Shown here: piece after piece, positions 1 to 7,148 of the stretch
Position numbering within the stretch: position 1 is the first letter of the stretch
How the letters are laid out: every line of letters starts with the position of its first letter
Source of the DNA: Candidatus Aminicenantota bacterium
GTDB taxonomy: Bacteria > Acidobacteriota > Aminicenantia > Aminicenantales > Aminicenantaceae
Assembly (NCBI GenBank): GCA_030620655.1
Contig: JAUXEH010000101.1
Location: 1 to 9,445, forward strand
Direction: 5' to 3'
Length of the DNA stretch: 9,445 nucleotides
The notes under the pieces: model-generated
Seen by the model: the letters and a program-made list of their open reading frames with translations, nothing else
The model's database searches: none
What the model was told of the DNA's origin: nothing
Made by a program: the position numbers and the translations under genes

Positions 1-658
1 ATCGGGCCTCCATCTCAAACCGTTTGACCATCTTGGGATTCTTGGAGAAACGGACCTCAACCTGGAGGACGTCGAAGGTCCTTCTATCGATGTAATACAG
101 CCCTTCCATCCGATCGTCCGACGGGGTCTTGGCCCTGGCTTCGATAACATAAACCGAGCGCTGCCCGACGTAGGATCCGCCCTTCCGGGTAAATTCATAC
201 CCCCCGCGCCTATCCTGAGCGAACGGTAACATCTGTTCCAGGGACAACTCCCAGCGCCCGCCTCCCTCCGCCTCATCCCCCTCCCCTTTCTTAGCGCGTC
301 TTTTCCTGGCTTTCTCCTCCTGCTTAAGGGCTTCTTTGACCATCTTGGCGGTCATGTCTCTGGTTCGGCCTTTGGCAGTCTCCTGAGCACTCAGGATCTC
401 TTCGCTCCTGAGCCCGTCGGTCACGCGGATCACCTTGTCGACCAGCGTCTTTTTCTTGGGCTTCCAGTTTTTATCCATCTCTTGGAGTGTGGATGCGACC
501 CGGGCCTCCATGTTCATCAGCTCCGGATACGCCCCTGCACGTTCCGCGACCCGATCCAGGATCTCTTCATCCGTGATGCCTTGAGCGGGCGTGATCCCGG
601 ATGAGGCCAAGCACAGGCCCAGCACCACACACAACATAGGCCCCATGGATGTCAGCAT
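1..658 (-). CDS. Exported LolA/LppX-like protein (outer membrane lipoprotein-sorting protein family), C-terminus off the window
   Basis: The visible 219 residues start at the ATG at 658, which has a good ribosome binding site (AGGAGA at 665-670 on the reverse strand, 6 nt spacing). Residues 5-26 form a hydrophobic signal peptide ending near ITPAQG. There is no lipobox, so the product is probably periplasmic rather than a lipoprotein. The mature part opens with a helical stretch (TDEEILDRVAERAG) and then a segment resembling the first strands of LolA-like half-barrels. A charged, Lys/Arg/Glu-rich stretch follows at about residues 108-131. The last part, about 180-219, has the GLYYIDRRTFDVLQVEV pattern with 'F' and 'K' repeats typical of LolA/LppX-like proteins that carry lipids or lipoproteins. 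The family assignment is from pattern memory and moderate. The 3' end is missing, so total length and downstream partners are unknown. The gene diverges from the MaoC-type gene. Confidence 0.6.
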   Translation of the reverse strand, partial: MLTSMGPMLCVVLGLCLASSGITPAQGITDEEILDRVAERAGAYPELMNMEARVASTLQEMDKNWKPKKKTLVDKVIRVTDGLRSEEILSAQETAKGRTRDMTAKMVKEALKQEEKARKRRAKKGEGDEAEGGGRWELSLEQMLPFAQDRRGGYEFTRKGGSYVGQRSVYVIEARAKTPSDDRMEGLYYIDRRTFDVLQVEVRFSKNPKMVKRFEMEAR

Positions 659-718
659 TTTGGCTCTCCTTCCTTCACACGTTGCGCTCAATCGTTCCCC
701 ACAGCTCCATTCCCTTGT

Positions 719-747
719 ATTCTAGCTGAATACGTCAAGACCGTAAA
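719..747 (-). promoter_or_regulatory. Candidate sigma70-type promoter for the LolA-like gene
   Basis: Read on the reverse strand, TTTACG (742-747) is followed after exactly 17 nt by TAGAAT (719-724). These match the -35 consensus at 4 of 6 positions and the -10 consensus at 5 of 6. Transcription would begin near 712, giving a leader of roughly 55 nt before the ATG at 658. This is a consensus match by eye, not experimental evidence. Confidence 0.4.
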
Positions 748-773
748 CCTCCGGACTCCCTTGGGACGCATCC

Positions 774-802
774 TTGACTCGTGTCCGGCCGGCGTGTAAG
801 GT
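774..802 (+). promoter_or_regulatory. Candidate sigma70-type promoter for the MaoC-type hydratase gene
   Basis: TTGACT (774-779, 5 of 6 to the -35 consensus) is followed after exactly 17 nt by TAAGGT (797-802), which keeps the T, A and final T of the -10 consensus. Transcription would start near 809, about 20 nt before the start codon, with the AGGAG at 819-823 inside that short leader. It lies back to back with the leftward promoter at 719-747. Confidence 0.4.
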
Positions 803-830
803 AGCCTTAATCCCCTCAGGAGCGGAAACG

Positions 831-1286
831 ATGGCAAAATTGACACTCAAAGACCTGGAGGCACGTGTCGGGCAGGAGGTCGGGCTTTCCCCCTGGCTGG
901 AGATGACGCAGGACCGGATCAACGCCTTCGCCGAATGTACCGAAGACCGGCAGTGGATCCATGTTGATGAAAAACGGGCCCGGAGAGGTCCGCTCAAGTC
1001 TACGGTGGCGCACGGTTACCTGCTGGTCTCTCTCCTCGCACACTTCAACCTGGAGAACGAGATCTTCCAGCAGAAATTCCGCATGGCCATCAACTACGGG
1101 TTGGACCGTGTCCGATTCATACATCCCGTGCGCCCCGGCGAACGAATCCGCAACCGGGCAGTGCTCAAGAAGGTCGAAAAAGACGGGCTGCGCAAGGTCC
1201 TGATCACCGTGGAAAACACCATCGAGATCGAGAACCGGACCAAGCCTGCGCTAGCGGCCGAAGCCCTGGCCCTGATCTACCTCTAG
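831..1286 (+). CDS. MaoC/NodN-type (R)-specific enoyl-CoA hydratase, single hotdog domain
   Basis: The product has 151 residues, normal for a single-domain MaoC hydratase. The ATG at 831 is preferred over the upstream in-frame TTG at 774, because AGGAG sits about 7-8 nt before it and because family similarity begins with the residues after it. The hydratase-2 motif is intact: F33-A34, then Asp39 and His44 in the D-x4-H spacing used as the catalytic pair in (R)-hydratases. The conserved glycine and AHGY segment follow at residues 53-63, and RFIHPVRPGERI comes in the second half. Known relatives hydrate trans-2-enoyl-CoA to (R)-3-hydroxyacyl-CoA in the cytoplasm, in fatty-acid, polyhydroxyalkanoate or related acyl pathways. 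The closest types by memory are NodN and mycobacterial Rv0130-like proteins. Substrate chain length cannot be read from the sequence. It appears to be a single-gene unit, as no acyl-CoA genes are next to it. Confidence 0.88.
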   Translation: MAKLTLKDLEARVGQEVGLSPWLEMTQDRINAFAECTEDRQWIHVDEKRARRGPLKSTVAHGYLLVSLLAHFNLENEIFQQKFRMAINYGLDRVRFIHPVRPGERIRNRAVLKKVEKDGLRKVLITVENTIEIENRTKPALAAEALALIYL

Positions 1287-1293
1287 ACTCCAG

Positions 1294-2931
1294 TCACCGC
1301 CTGCGGCTCTTCTCGATGTGCTTTCCAATCAGCTTGATAAGATCCTCCCCATAGGGCCCCCAGCAGTGCGGCTTGCCGTCGCCGTATTCGATCACGCCCC
1401 CGTAATAGGGATTCTTCGTCTTTTCCAGGAAGCGCTCCAACAGGACCACGGCATTGTTGAGGTAGTGGGTGTCCATGTCCCCGGTGTAGATGTGGATCTT
1501 GCCCTCAAGCTGCGGCCCGATCGTTTCCCAGTCCCGCTCCAGGATATAGCGGAGGTCGAAGTGTTCTTTCCAGTACTCCGCCACCTCCGGGTCGATCTCG
1601 CCGCTTTGGGGATCGAAGAGCGGCTTGGCGTACCCGTCCTCCCCGATAGGACCGTAGGCCGCTTCGAATACGTCGATCTGCTCGCCTGACCGGCCCCTGG
1701 TTCCCAGCACCTGCTCGTAGCGGTTGCGCTGCTCCGAGGTCAGCATGGTGATGCCGAAGGTGTCGCGGTCGGAGGCCGTCGGAACCTGCCTCCAGCCGAA
1801 TTCCTTGAAATACGCGTTTTTATCCCGGTAGATGTCGATGCATTGGAAATAGCGGAAGTCCACCGGGTCAGGACAGAGGGAAAAGGTCCCGCCGAAGAAT
1901 TCGGGGTAGAAGACCTGGAGGGCCAGCGCGATCCATCCACCGGTGGATCCTCCCGAGAGCACCCGTGCATAGGGCTCACTGATGATCCTGAAATTCTCCT
2001 CGATGTAGGGGATCAGTTCCTGCATGATAGCGTCCCCGAACGGACCCACGTTGGGGGAGTTCACCGCATAGGAGTCGTCATAGTAGGGACAGGGATGCTG
2101 GAAGGTCACGGCCAGCATCCGGGGGCAGTCGTCGGAGAGCCAGAAGTCGGAAAAGGACGTACCCCTCCCCGCACGTCGAGACCCGGCTTCTGAAGCAGGA
2201 TCGACAAACCCGTACGGCGTACGCAGAGAAAAATGCCCCTGCATGTAGTTCACCGGGTAGGACCGGTCCGGAGACTCGTCATAACCCTTGGGCAGGAGGA
2301 CCACGGCGCCCAGATACATGGGCTGCCCCCAGAATTCGCTCAGGATGGCGCTCTGAAACTTGATGCGCTTGACCATCGGGGTATCCGAAGGGACCGTGAC
2401 CGGGGGGACGACGCTGGCGCACTCCAGGCTGATGGTCTGTTTCTCCCGGGGATCGATGTGTACTGCGACGACGTCGCTGTACAGGTTGCCGGGTGACCGG
2501 TTCCAGCGCTGGCCCTCCCACCGGTCCTTGTGCATCCACAGGGTGTGGCCGTCGGCACGCCTGAATTCGCTGTAGATGTTGACGAATCCCTGCACAAAAT
2601 AATCGCCGGCCGGGAGGTCGGACATCCGCTCGATGGGATAACCCGGCACCGACCCATCGAGAACAGCAGCCTTTCCCGGAGCCAGCTGCTCGACGTCGGC
2701 GCCGAAAAACGGGACTCCATAGGAACTGACCTGGAAGCGGGGCTCCCTCCGGTCGGAGGAGGCAATGATCACGTACACGCGGCCCGTGACCGGCCCGCTG
2801 TGCGCATCAGCGGAGAAAGAGACCTCGAACTTCAGCGGGCTCTCCGGCTTCTCCGGGAGGCCGCATCCCAGGAGGCTTCCCAGGCAGACAAACAGGAGCA
2901 CGATACAGGACGATCGCAGGACGTTTTTCAT
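1294..2931 (-). CDS. Lipoprotein esterase, PF00756-type (esterase D/enterochelin esterase-like) alpha/beta hydrolase
   Basis: The product has 545 residues. The ATG at 2931 is preceded by GTGGAG five nt upstream. Residues 1-23 are a lipoprotein signal peptide with lipobox L-L-G-C and the lipidated cysteine at 23. Residues ~30-175 form an N-terminal beta-rich domain found before the hydrolase domain in this group. The hydrolase domain starts near residue 190, with GAVVLLPKGYD at ~208-218. The nucleophile elbow is G-G-S-T-G with Ser329. The likely acid is Asp485 or Asp487 in IYTGDMDTH, and the likely base is His522 in KPHCWGP. All three parts of the triad are therefore visible. Relatives hydrolyse carboxylic esters such as sugar-attached feruloyl or acetyl groups, or siderophore esters; the substrate here is unknown. 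It follows the VPS10/BNR gene by 83 bp on the same strand, so the two are probably co-transcribed and work outside the cytoplasm. Confidence 0.85.
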   Translation of the reverse strand: MKNVLRSSCIVLLFVCLGSLLGCGLPEKPESPLKFEVSFSADAHSGPVTGRVYVIIASSDRREPRFQVSSYGVPFFGADVEQLAPGKAAVLDGSVPGYPIERMSDLPAGDYFVQGFVNIYSEFRRADGHTLWMHKDRWEGQRWNRSPGNLYSDVVAVHIDPREKQTISLECASVVPPVTVPSDTPMVKRIKFQSAILSEFWGQPMYLGAVVLLPKGYDESPDRSYPVNYMQGHFSLRTPYGFVDPASEAGSRRAGRGTSFSDFWLSDDCPRMLAVTFQHPCPYYDDSYAVNSPNVGPFGDAIMQELIPYIEENFRIISEPYARVLSGGSTGGWIALALQVFYPEFFGGTFSLCPDPVDFRYFQCIDIYRDKNAYFKEFGWRQVPTASDRDTFGITMLTSEQRNRYEQVLGTRGRSGEQIDVFEAAYGPIGEDGYAKPLFDPQSGEIDPEVAEYWKEHFDLRYILERDWETIGPQLEGKIHIYTGDMDTHYLNNAVVLLERFLEKTKNPYYGGVIEYGDGKPHCWGPYGEDLIKLIGKHIEKSRRR

Positions 2932-3014
2932 GTTTTCTCCACGCGTTCAAGGGAAAATCTTGTCCCATAGAATTTCATCGTATCATCCCAAAGCATCGAA
3001 CAAAGGGGAACACA

Positions 3015-5978
3015 TTATTTGCCCAGCAGGGGATCGTTCCGGATTCTGAGTTTGCCATGACGGATCTTGCCGTCTGCTTCGACTGTGATCTTATACTCTC
3101 CGGCGGAAGCCTCAAGTTGTTGGAGGGCAGGCCCGAACAGGTCAAATCCCTGGGAATAGGCGGAATAATTACGTGTCAGCTGGCGGCGGATGGAGCTCAA
3201 TCGCCTCTCTGAGCTTTCCCCCTTCACGGTTTGCTGGAGTTTTGATACCTCTTTTTTCTCGGCATCCGTCTTGACCATCCCGGCCAGTTTACCAAGGATT
3301 TTGATAAGTCTTTTCTGAAATCTCAGTACATCTTCTTTAAAGACGGGAAATCGCATATTCCAGTTCGCCTGATTAATCCCCGGCTTCCCGGTCACGGTCA
3401 ATTCGCTCCTGTAGCGACCCAGGAGGTCTTCGATCGTTATCTTCACCTTTCCCTGAGGAGTGTTCTTCAGCCAGAAATTGATGAACGCCCCCCTCGGCGG
3501 ATTCTCTCCCCTGAATTTGAAGAAGGTCTGCTGCCTGCCGATAGAGACGTTCTGCCACTTGGTCACCACTCGGTTTTGAAAGAGATAGGCGTCCGCTTTC
3601 ATAACTTCGGGAGTCAGCTGCTGCAGGGGAGTAATATCATCCAGGATCCAGATGCTCCTCCCATGTGTCCCCGCCACCAGGTCCGCATCCCTGGGGTGGA
3701 TGACCAGATCATGGAAGGCCACAGTAGGCATGTTGTTATCGAGCCGGTACCAGCTCTCGCCCCCGTTGATCGTGGCAAAACAGGTGAATTCCGATCCGAC
3801 AAACAACAGGTTCTTATTCTTGAAGTCCTCCTTGACCACATAGAGGCTCTGGCCATCCGGCAGGTTGCCGCTGATATCGGTCCAGGTGGCACCGAATTCC
3901 TCGGTCTTGAAGATATGGGGTTTGAAGTCGTCGCTGCGGTGGCCGTCGAATGTGACATATGCCGTTCCCTCACTAAAATGAGACGCCTCGATGCGGCTGC
4001 ACCAAATCCCCTCGGGAACACCCCTGATGTTCTTTCGGGCATCGGCCCACTCCGCACCCCCGTTCCGTGTGACCCGGACGCTGCCGTCGTCCGCCCCGGT
4101 CCAGATGACAGAGGCATTGACGGGTGATTCTGAGATGGAAATGATGGTGCAGTGGTTTTCCGCACCGGTCACCTCACGAGTCAGGCCCCCTGAGTCCGAA
4201 GAGTTCCTCTTTTTGGGATCGTTGGTGGTCAGGTCCGGGCTGATGATCCTCCAGGTATCCCCCCTGTCGATGGATTTGAACAGGTAATTGCCTCCCACAT
4301 AGATCGTCCGGGGATTATGGAGCGAGACAATGAGCGGGCTGCTCCAGTTGAACCGGAACTGCGGGGGGAGGATGTTGGAATAGCTACTGCGGCTCTGCGC
4401 CCTCCACAGCCAGTGCTCCCCCGGGTAGATCGTATATTCGATCGGTTTCTCCGGAAAATTCAAGTCATAGACATCCTTGAAATTGATGATGTTCTCCGGC
4501 CGTGGCGAGATGAGTTTCGTTTCCCGGGTCTCCATATTGATCCGGCCGATGCCGCCCACATGGCAGACCGTGTAGACCGTCCTCCAGTCCGTGGGATCCA
4601 CCTGCATATGAAATCCATCTCCGCCGTTGACCTCGATGTTGTGGTCGATGAGGATCCCCTGGCGGTCACGGCTGTTGCTCGGGCTCCCGAAGCCCCCGAT
4701 ATCCTGCATGCCACCGTACACCCAGTAGGGATCCCGCAGGTCCACACCGATGGCATAGTACTGGGCGATGGCCATGTTGTTAAAGGAGAGGAAGGACCGT
4801 CCTCCATCGACCGTGAGATGGGCCCCCTGGTCCGAGGCCGTGTAGAACACATTTTTATCCTGGGGAGAGATCCAGAGATCATGGTCATCCCCTCCGGCTC
4901 CCCTCCACGGCTTCCTGCCGAAGGCCTTTCCCCCGTCCCTTGAGAATCGAAAGTCGCGGGCGATCACATAGATCAGGCTCTGATCCAGGGGATTGATGGC
5001 GATCCGGCCGTGGTACATTGGTCGGCTCGTATGCCTGAGGAGATACCTCCATGTCTCTCCGCCGTCATCCGATCTGTAGACACCAGGTCCTGGGATACTC
5101 AGATCATCGGGCAGCTCGTCACTGGCTTCCACACTCGCCACCACGATGCGGGGATCCGACCGGTAGATGTCGATTCCAACCCGGCCGATCTCACCTTTCG
5201 GAAGGCCATTGGTCAGCTTCCGCCAGGTTTTTCCAGCATCTTCGGATTTAAAAATCCCGCCCGTGTCACTCCCGCTGTAAAATGTCCAGGGCTCCCGCAG
5301 CCTGTGGTACATGGCACAGTAGAGTATATCCGGATCGGTGGGGTGCATCTTGATCTCCGTGCATCCGGTCTTTTCATCCACGGGCAGGCCGTTTGTCAAC
5401 TTCTGCCAGGTTTTTCCTCCGTCCGTGGTCTTGAACAGGCCCCGGGTGCCGGAGTAGCCCCACAGATGTCCCACGGCCGCCACATAGAGGATGTCCGGAT
5501 CCGTGGGATGGGTGGCAACGCGGGCGATCTGGTGGGTTTCCTTCAATCCCATGTTCATGAAGGTCTGCCCTCCATCGGTGGATTTGTAGACCCCGTCGCC
5601 CCAGCCGCTGCTGTTGCGGTTGTTGGCCTCTCCCGTTCCCACCCAGATGATGTCGGGATTTCCCTGGAAGAAGGCCACATCTCCGATGGAACCGCTGCCG
5701 TATCTATCGAAGATCGGGGTCCAGGTGACGCCGGCGTTGGTAGATTTAAAGACGCCGCCCGAAGCGGATCCCACCAGCACCACCCGCCAGTCCGTGTCCA
5801 GGGCATCCAACGCGGATATACGCCCCATCATGTTGGACGGGCCGATGTTCCGCCACCTCATTGTCTGGAAAACTTGGCTGTCATCAACCTGGCCCCGGGC
5901 AAGACTCGGAACAATAGAAAAGAGAAAAATAAATATCAAGCCCATTGAAACAGCTGGCATGTTTGTTTTTTTTGTCAT
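3015..5978 (-). CDS. Secreted VPS10/sortilin-like BNR-repeat double beta-propeller protein
   Basis: The product has 987 residues, the usual ~1000 for this family. The ATG at 5978 has AGGGAG 7 nt upstream. Residues 1-30 are a signal peptide (basic start, hydrophobic core 11-25, cleavage near LARGQ). Eleven Asp-box/BNR motifs of the S-x-D-G-G-x-T-W type are visible, near residues 79, 133, 184, 245, 303, 346, 389, 569, 637, 692 and 736, which mark propeller blades. WRNIGPSNMMGRI (42-54) and GTHGRSIWILDDITPL (770-785) are landmark segments that open and close the propeller region. Residues ~800-870 and 955-987 look like beta-rich C-terminal modules, and ~880-945 is a Lys/Arg-rich helical stretch. 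Such proteins are routinely labelled glycosyl hydrolase or sialidase, but Asp boxes are structural and no catalytic residues can be assigned. Binding of glycans or proteins at the cell surface is equally possible. It is the first gene of a probable pair with the lipoprotein esterase. Confidence 0.85.
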   Translation of the reverse strand: MTKKTNMPAVSMGLIFIFLFSIVPSLARGQVDDSQVFQTMRWRNIGPSNMMGRISALDALDTDWRVVLVGSASGGVFKSTNAGVTWTPIFDRYGSGSIGDVAFFQGNPDIIWVGTGEANNRNSSGWGDGVYKSTDGGQTFMNMGLKETHQIARVATHPTDPDILYVAAVGHLWGYSGTRGLFKTTDGGKTWQKLTNGLPVDEKTGCTEIKMHPTDPDILYCAMYHRLREPWTFYSGSDTGGIFKSEDAGKTWRKLTNGLPKGEIGRVGIDIYRSDPRIVVASVEASDELPDDLSIPGPGVYRSDDGGETWRYLLRHTSRPMYHGRIAINPLDQSLIYVIARDFRFSRDGGKAFGRKPWRGAGGDDHDLWISPQDKNVFYTASDQGAHLTVDGGRSFLSFNNMAIAQYYAIGVDLRDPYWVYGGMQDIGGFGSPSNSRDRQGILIDHNIEVNGGDGFHMQVDPTDWRTVYTVCHVGGIGRINMETRETKLISPRPENIINFKDVYDLNFPEKPIEYTIYPGEHWLWRAQSRSSYSNILPPQFRFNWSSPLIVSLHNPRTIYVGGNYLFKSIDRGDTWRIISPDLTTNDPKKRNSSDSGGLTREVTGAENHCTIISISESPVNASVIWTGADDGSVRVTRNGGAEWADARKNIRGVPEGIWCSRIEASHFSEGTAYVTFDGHRSDDFKPHIFKTEEFGATWTDISGNLPDGQSLYVVKEDFKNKNLLFVGSEFTCFATINGGESWYRLDNNMPTVAFHDLVIHPRDADLVAGTHGRSIWILDDITPLQQLTPEVMKADAYLFQNRVVTKWQNVSIGRQQTFFKFRGENPPRGAFINFWLKNTPQGKVKITIEDLLGRYRSELTVTGKPGINQANWNMRFPVFKEDVLRFQKRLIKILGKLAGMVKTDAEKKEVSKLQQTVKGESSERRLSSIRRQLTRNYSAYSQGFDLFGPALQQLEASAGEYKITVEADGKIRHGKLRIRNDPLLGK

Positions 5979-6150
5979 CGCATATCTCCCTGATATCCCT
6001 TATAACCTATATCAAAGAGAAGCCTGGTGGCAAACACAAAGAAAAAGGCTAAATCCACTCCTACAAACACACGAACATCAACTCAACCTATTCGATCCAT
6101 CATTTTGGGGGAACTCCTGGCGTGTCAAATCCGACGACTTGCAATCAATT
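5979..6150. other. Intergenic region between the propeller gene and the GNAT remnant
   Basis: No coding signal is convincing here on either strand. It is noticeably richer in A and T than the genes to its left. The leftward ribosome binding site and a weak leftward promoter candidate for the propeller gene lie in it. The rightward reading frame of the GNAT remnant stays open through it, but that continues as an antisense frame into the propeller gene and has no recognisable protein similarity before the ATG at 6151. I see no hairpin terminator, tRNA or repeat. Confidence 0.5.
6006..6033 (-). promoter_or_regulatory. Weak promoter candidate for the propeller-esterase pair
   Basis: On the reverse strand TTGCCA (6028-6033, 5 of 6 to the -35 consensus) is followed after 16 nt by TATAGG (6006-6011, 4 of 6 to the -10 consensus). 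The start would be near 5998, about 20 nt before the ATG at 5978. Overlapping AT-rich alternatives exist (for example TATAAG just downstream), so the exact -10 is uncertain. Confidence 0.3.
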
Positions 6151-6489
6151 ATGGATAATATTAGAGTAATTCCGCAATTTTGCAGGGATATTCCAACCGT
6201 GCGTGCACTCAACGAGACAGCATTCGGCCAACCAGCCGAGGCCGGAATTGTTGACTCGATCCGGACTACGTGCCCGGATGCAGTGTCGCTTGTTGCGGTA
6301 GATAACGGCCAGGTTGTCGGAAGTGCCCATTCATTATCGTTCTCGGTCATCCAGAGTACTATCCCCGTTTTGGGTTCGTTCCAGCTTCGCAGCACGGTCT
6401 GTCATGTCAAGGGACAGCTTGAATCATCTTACAGGTATGGCATGTTCCAGGTCGGAATAAACTCAAAATCCACACCCGGGCTGACGTAA
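6151..6489 (+). pseudogene. Truncated GNAT-family N-acetyltransferase remnant
   Basis: The first ~65 residues after the ATG at 6151 match the start of a common GNAT family: IRVIPQFCRDIPTVRALNE, then AFGQPAEAGIVDSIR, CPDAVSLVAVDNGQVVG and a degraded HxLxFSVIQS. Here AFG, E-A-x-x-V-D and the VAxDxGxVVG strand are the diagnostic parts. Intact relatives continue with GLAPMAVLP and a Q/R-x-x-G-x-G acetyl-CoA loop and total about 170 residues. In this frame the remaining ~45 residues show none of that, and the frame stops at 6489. I could not find the missing part in the other two forward frames. There is also no clear ribosome binding site before the ATG. It is therefore probably a non-functional remnant with its 3' part deleted or replaced. 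A short functional ORF cannot be excluded. Confidence 0.6.
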
Positions 6490-6524
6490 GGTGCCAGTTC
6501 GATGATATTCTTGTTGCTTTTAAG

Positions 6525-6530
6525 TATAAT
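6525..6530 (+). promoter_or_regulatory. Consensus -10 element (TATAAT) upstream of the sigma-factor operon
   Basis: A perfect TATAAT lies 29 nt before the sigma-factor start codon. No good -35 is seen 16-18 nt upstream; TTGTTG at 6511-6516 is too close at 8 nt. If used, the transcript would begin near 6537 with a leader of only about 23 nt. An ECF-type promoter (GGAAC with a GTC-like -10) could not be identified, so autoregulation by the encoded sigma factor is not visible. Confidence 0.3.
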
Positions 6531-6559
6531 CCTGGTTATATACCACGACCAAAAACCTG

Positions 6560-7108
6560 ATGAAGGATAAAAGGCTCTTGGAGAGAATAAAAGCCGGAGA
6601 TGAGGCCGTTTTCACGGAATTATTTGAGGTCCATCATGCAGCGGTGTTTAACCTCTGTTTCCGCATGCTAGGCGATCTGCAGGAGACCGAAGACATCACT
6701 CAGGAGGTGTTTTTCAAGGCTTTTCTAAAGTTGAAAAAATTCCGTGGGGAATCAGAATTTTCCACCTGGCTTTACCGGATTGCTGTTAACCTTTGCCTGA
6801 ACCATCAGCGCCGGAAGAGATACAAAAAAATATTATCACTTGATTTTCTTATCGAAAAGGGGAACCAACAAGCCGGAGGTCAGGGAAAAGGTCCTTTGGA
6901 AGAATTGACTAGAAAAGAGGAGAAGCTTCTTATCAAAAAATCCATAGATTCTTTAACCAAAAACCAGCGAATTGCCGTCATCCTCAATCACTATGAGGGG
7001 CTTCCTTACCGTGAGATCTCCGAAGTCATGGGGCTGTCTGTTTCTTCTGTCCGCTCCCTCATATACAGGGCCAAGCAGCGATTGTCCTCTTCTCTTAAAA
7101 ACACTTGA
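6560..7108 (+). CDS. ECF-type sigma-70 family RNA polymerase sigma factor
   Basis: The product has 182 residues, normal for an ECF (group 4) sigma factor. Region 2 spans about residues 8-90: ERIKAGDEAVFTELFE, then the DLQETEDITQEVFFKAFLKL core that binds the beta' clamp, and FSTWLYRIAVNLCLNHQRRKR of region 2.4. A linker follows at ~90-120 with a Gly/Gln-rich patch and no extra domain. Region 4 (~122-178) has SLTKNQRIAVILNHYEGLPYREI and the helix-turn-helix EVMGLSVSSVRSLIYRAKQRL that reads the -35 element. The ATG at 6560 is the first possible start after an in-frame stop at 6527 and gives the expected family N-terminus, although no clear Shine-Dalgarno precedes it. The zinc-finger anti-sigma gene starts 40 bp downstream, the usual partner arrangement. 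It probably directs transcription of an envelope-stress or efflux regulon including this operon. Confidence 0.93.
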   Translation: MKDKRLLERIKAGDEAVFTELFEVHHAAVFNLCFRMLGDLQETEDITQEVFFKAFLKLKKFRGESEFSTWLYRIAVNLCLNHQRRKRYKKILSLDFLIEKGNQQAGGQGKGPLEELTRKEEKLLIKKSIDSLTKNQRIAVILNHYEGLPYREISEVMGLSVSSVRSLIYRAKQRLSSSLKNT

Positions 7109-7148
7109 CCGCGACTTTTTCTACTGCCCCGTGTCTAAAGGAGTAAAG

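Noticed and set aside
774..830. TTG start at 774 extending the hydratase by 19 residues
   Set aside because: The TTG is better explained as part of a -35 element. The ATG at 831 has a good Shine-Dalgarno site and the family N-terminus starts there.
4317..4943. A 208-codon rightward open frame inside the propeller gene
   Set aside because: It is antisense to conserved propeller blades and has no domain or start signal.
5010..5948. A 312-codon open frame antisense to the propeller gene
   Set aside because: The opposite strand encodes a coherent, motif-rich 987-residue protein. The antisense product is low-complexity with no recognisable domain and no ribosome binding site. It is an effect of codon bias and repeated Asp boxes.
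3015..5978. Calling the propeller protein a sialidase or glycosidase
   Set aside because: Asp boxes are structural, and the catalytic Arg triad and Tyr/Glu of sialidases could not be placed.
6111..6128. GGAAC followed by GTC near 6111-6128 as an ECF promoter
   Set aside because: The spacing is only about 9 nt, whereas ECF promoters need about 16-17 nt, and it is over 400 bp from the sigma gene.
5614..6489. A 291-codon rightward open frame crossing from the propeller gene into the GNAT remnant
   Set aside because: Only the part after the ATG at 6151 has protein similarity. The first two thirds are antisense to the propeller coding sequence.
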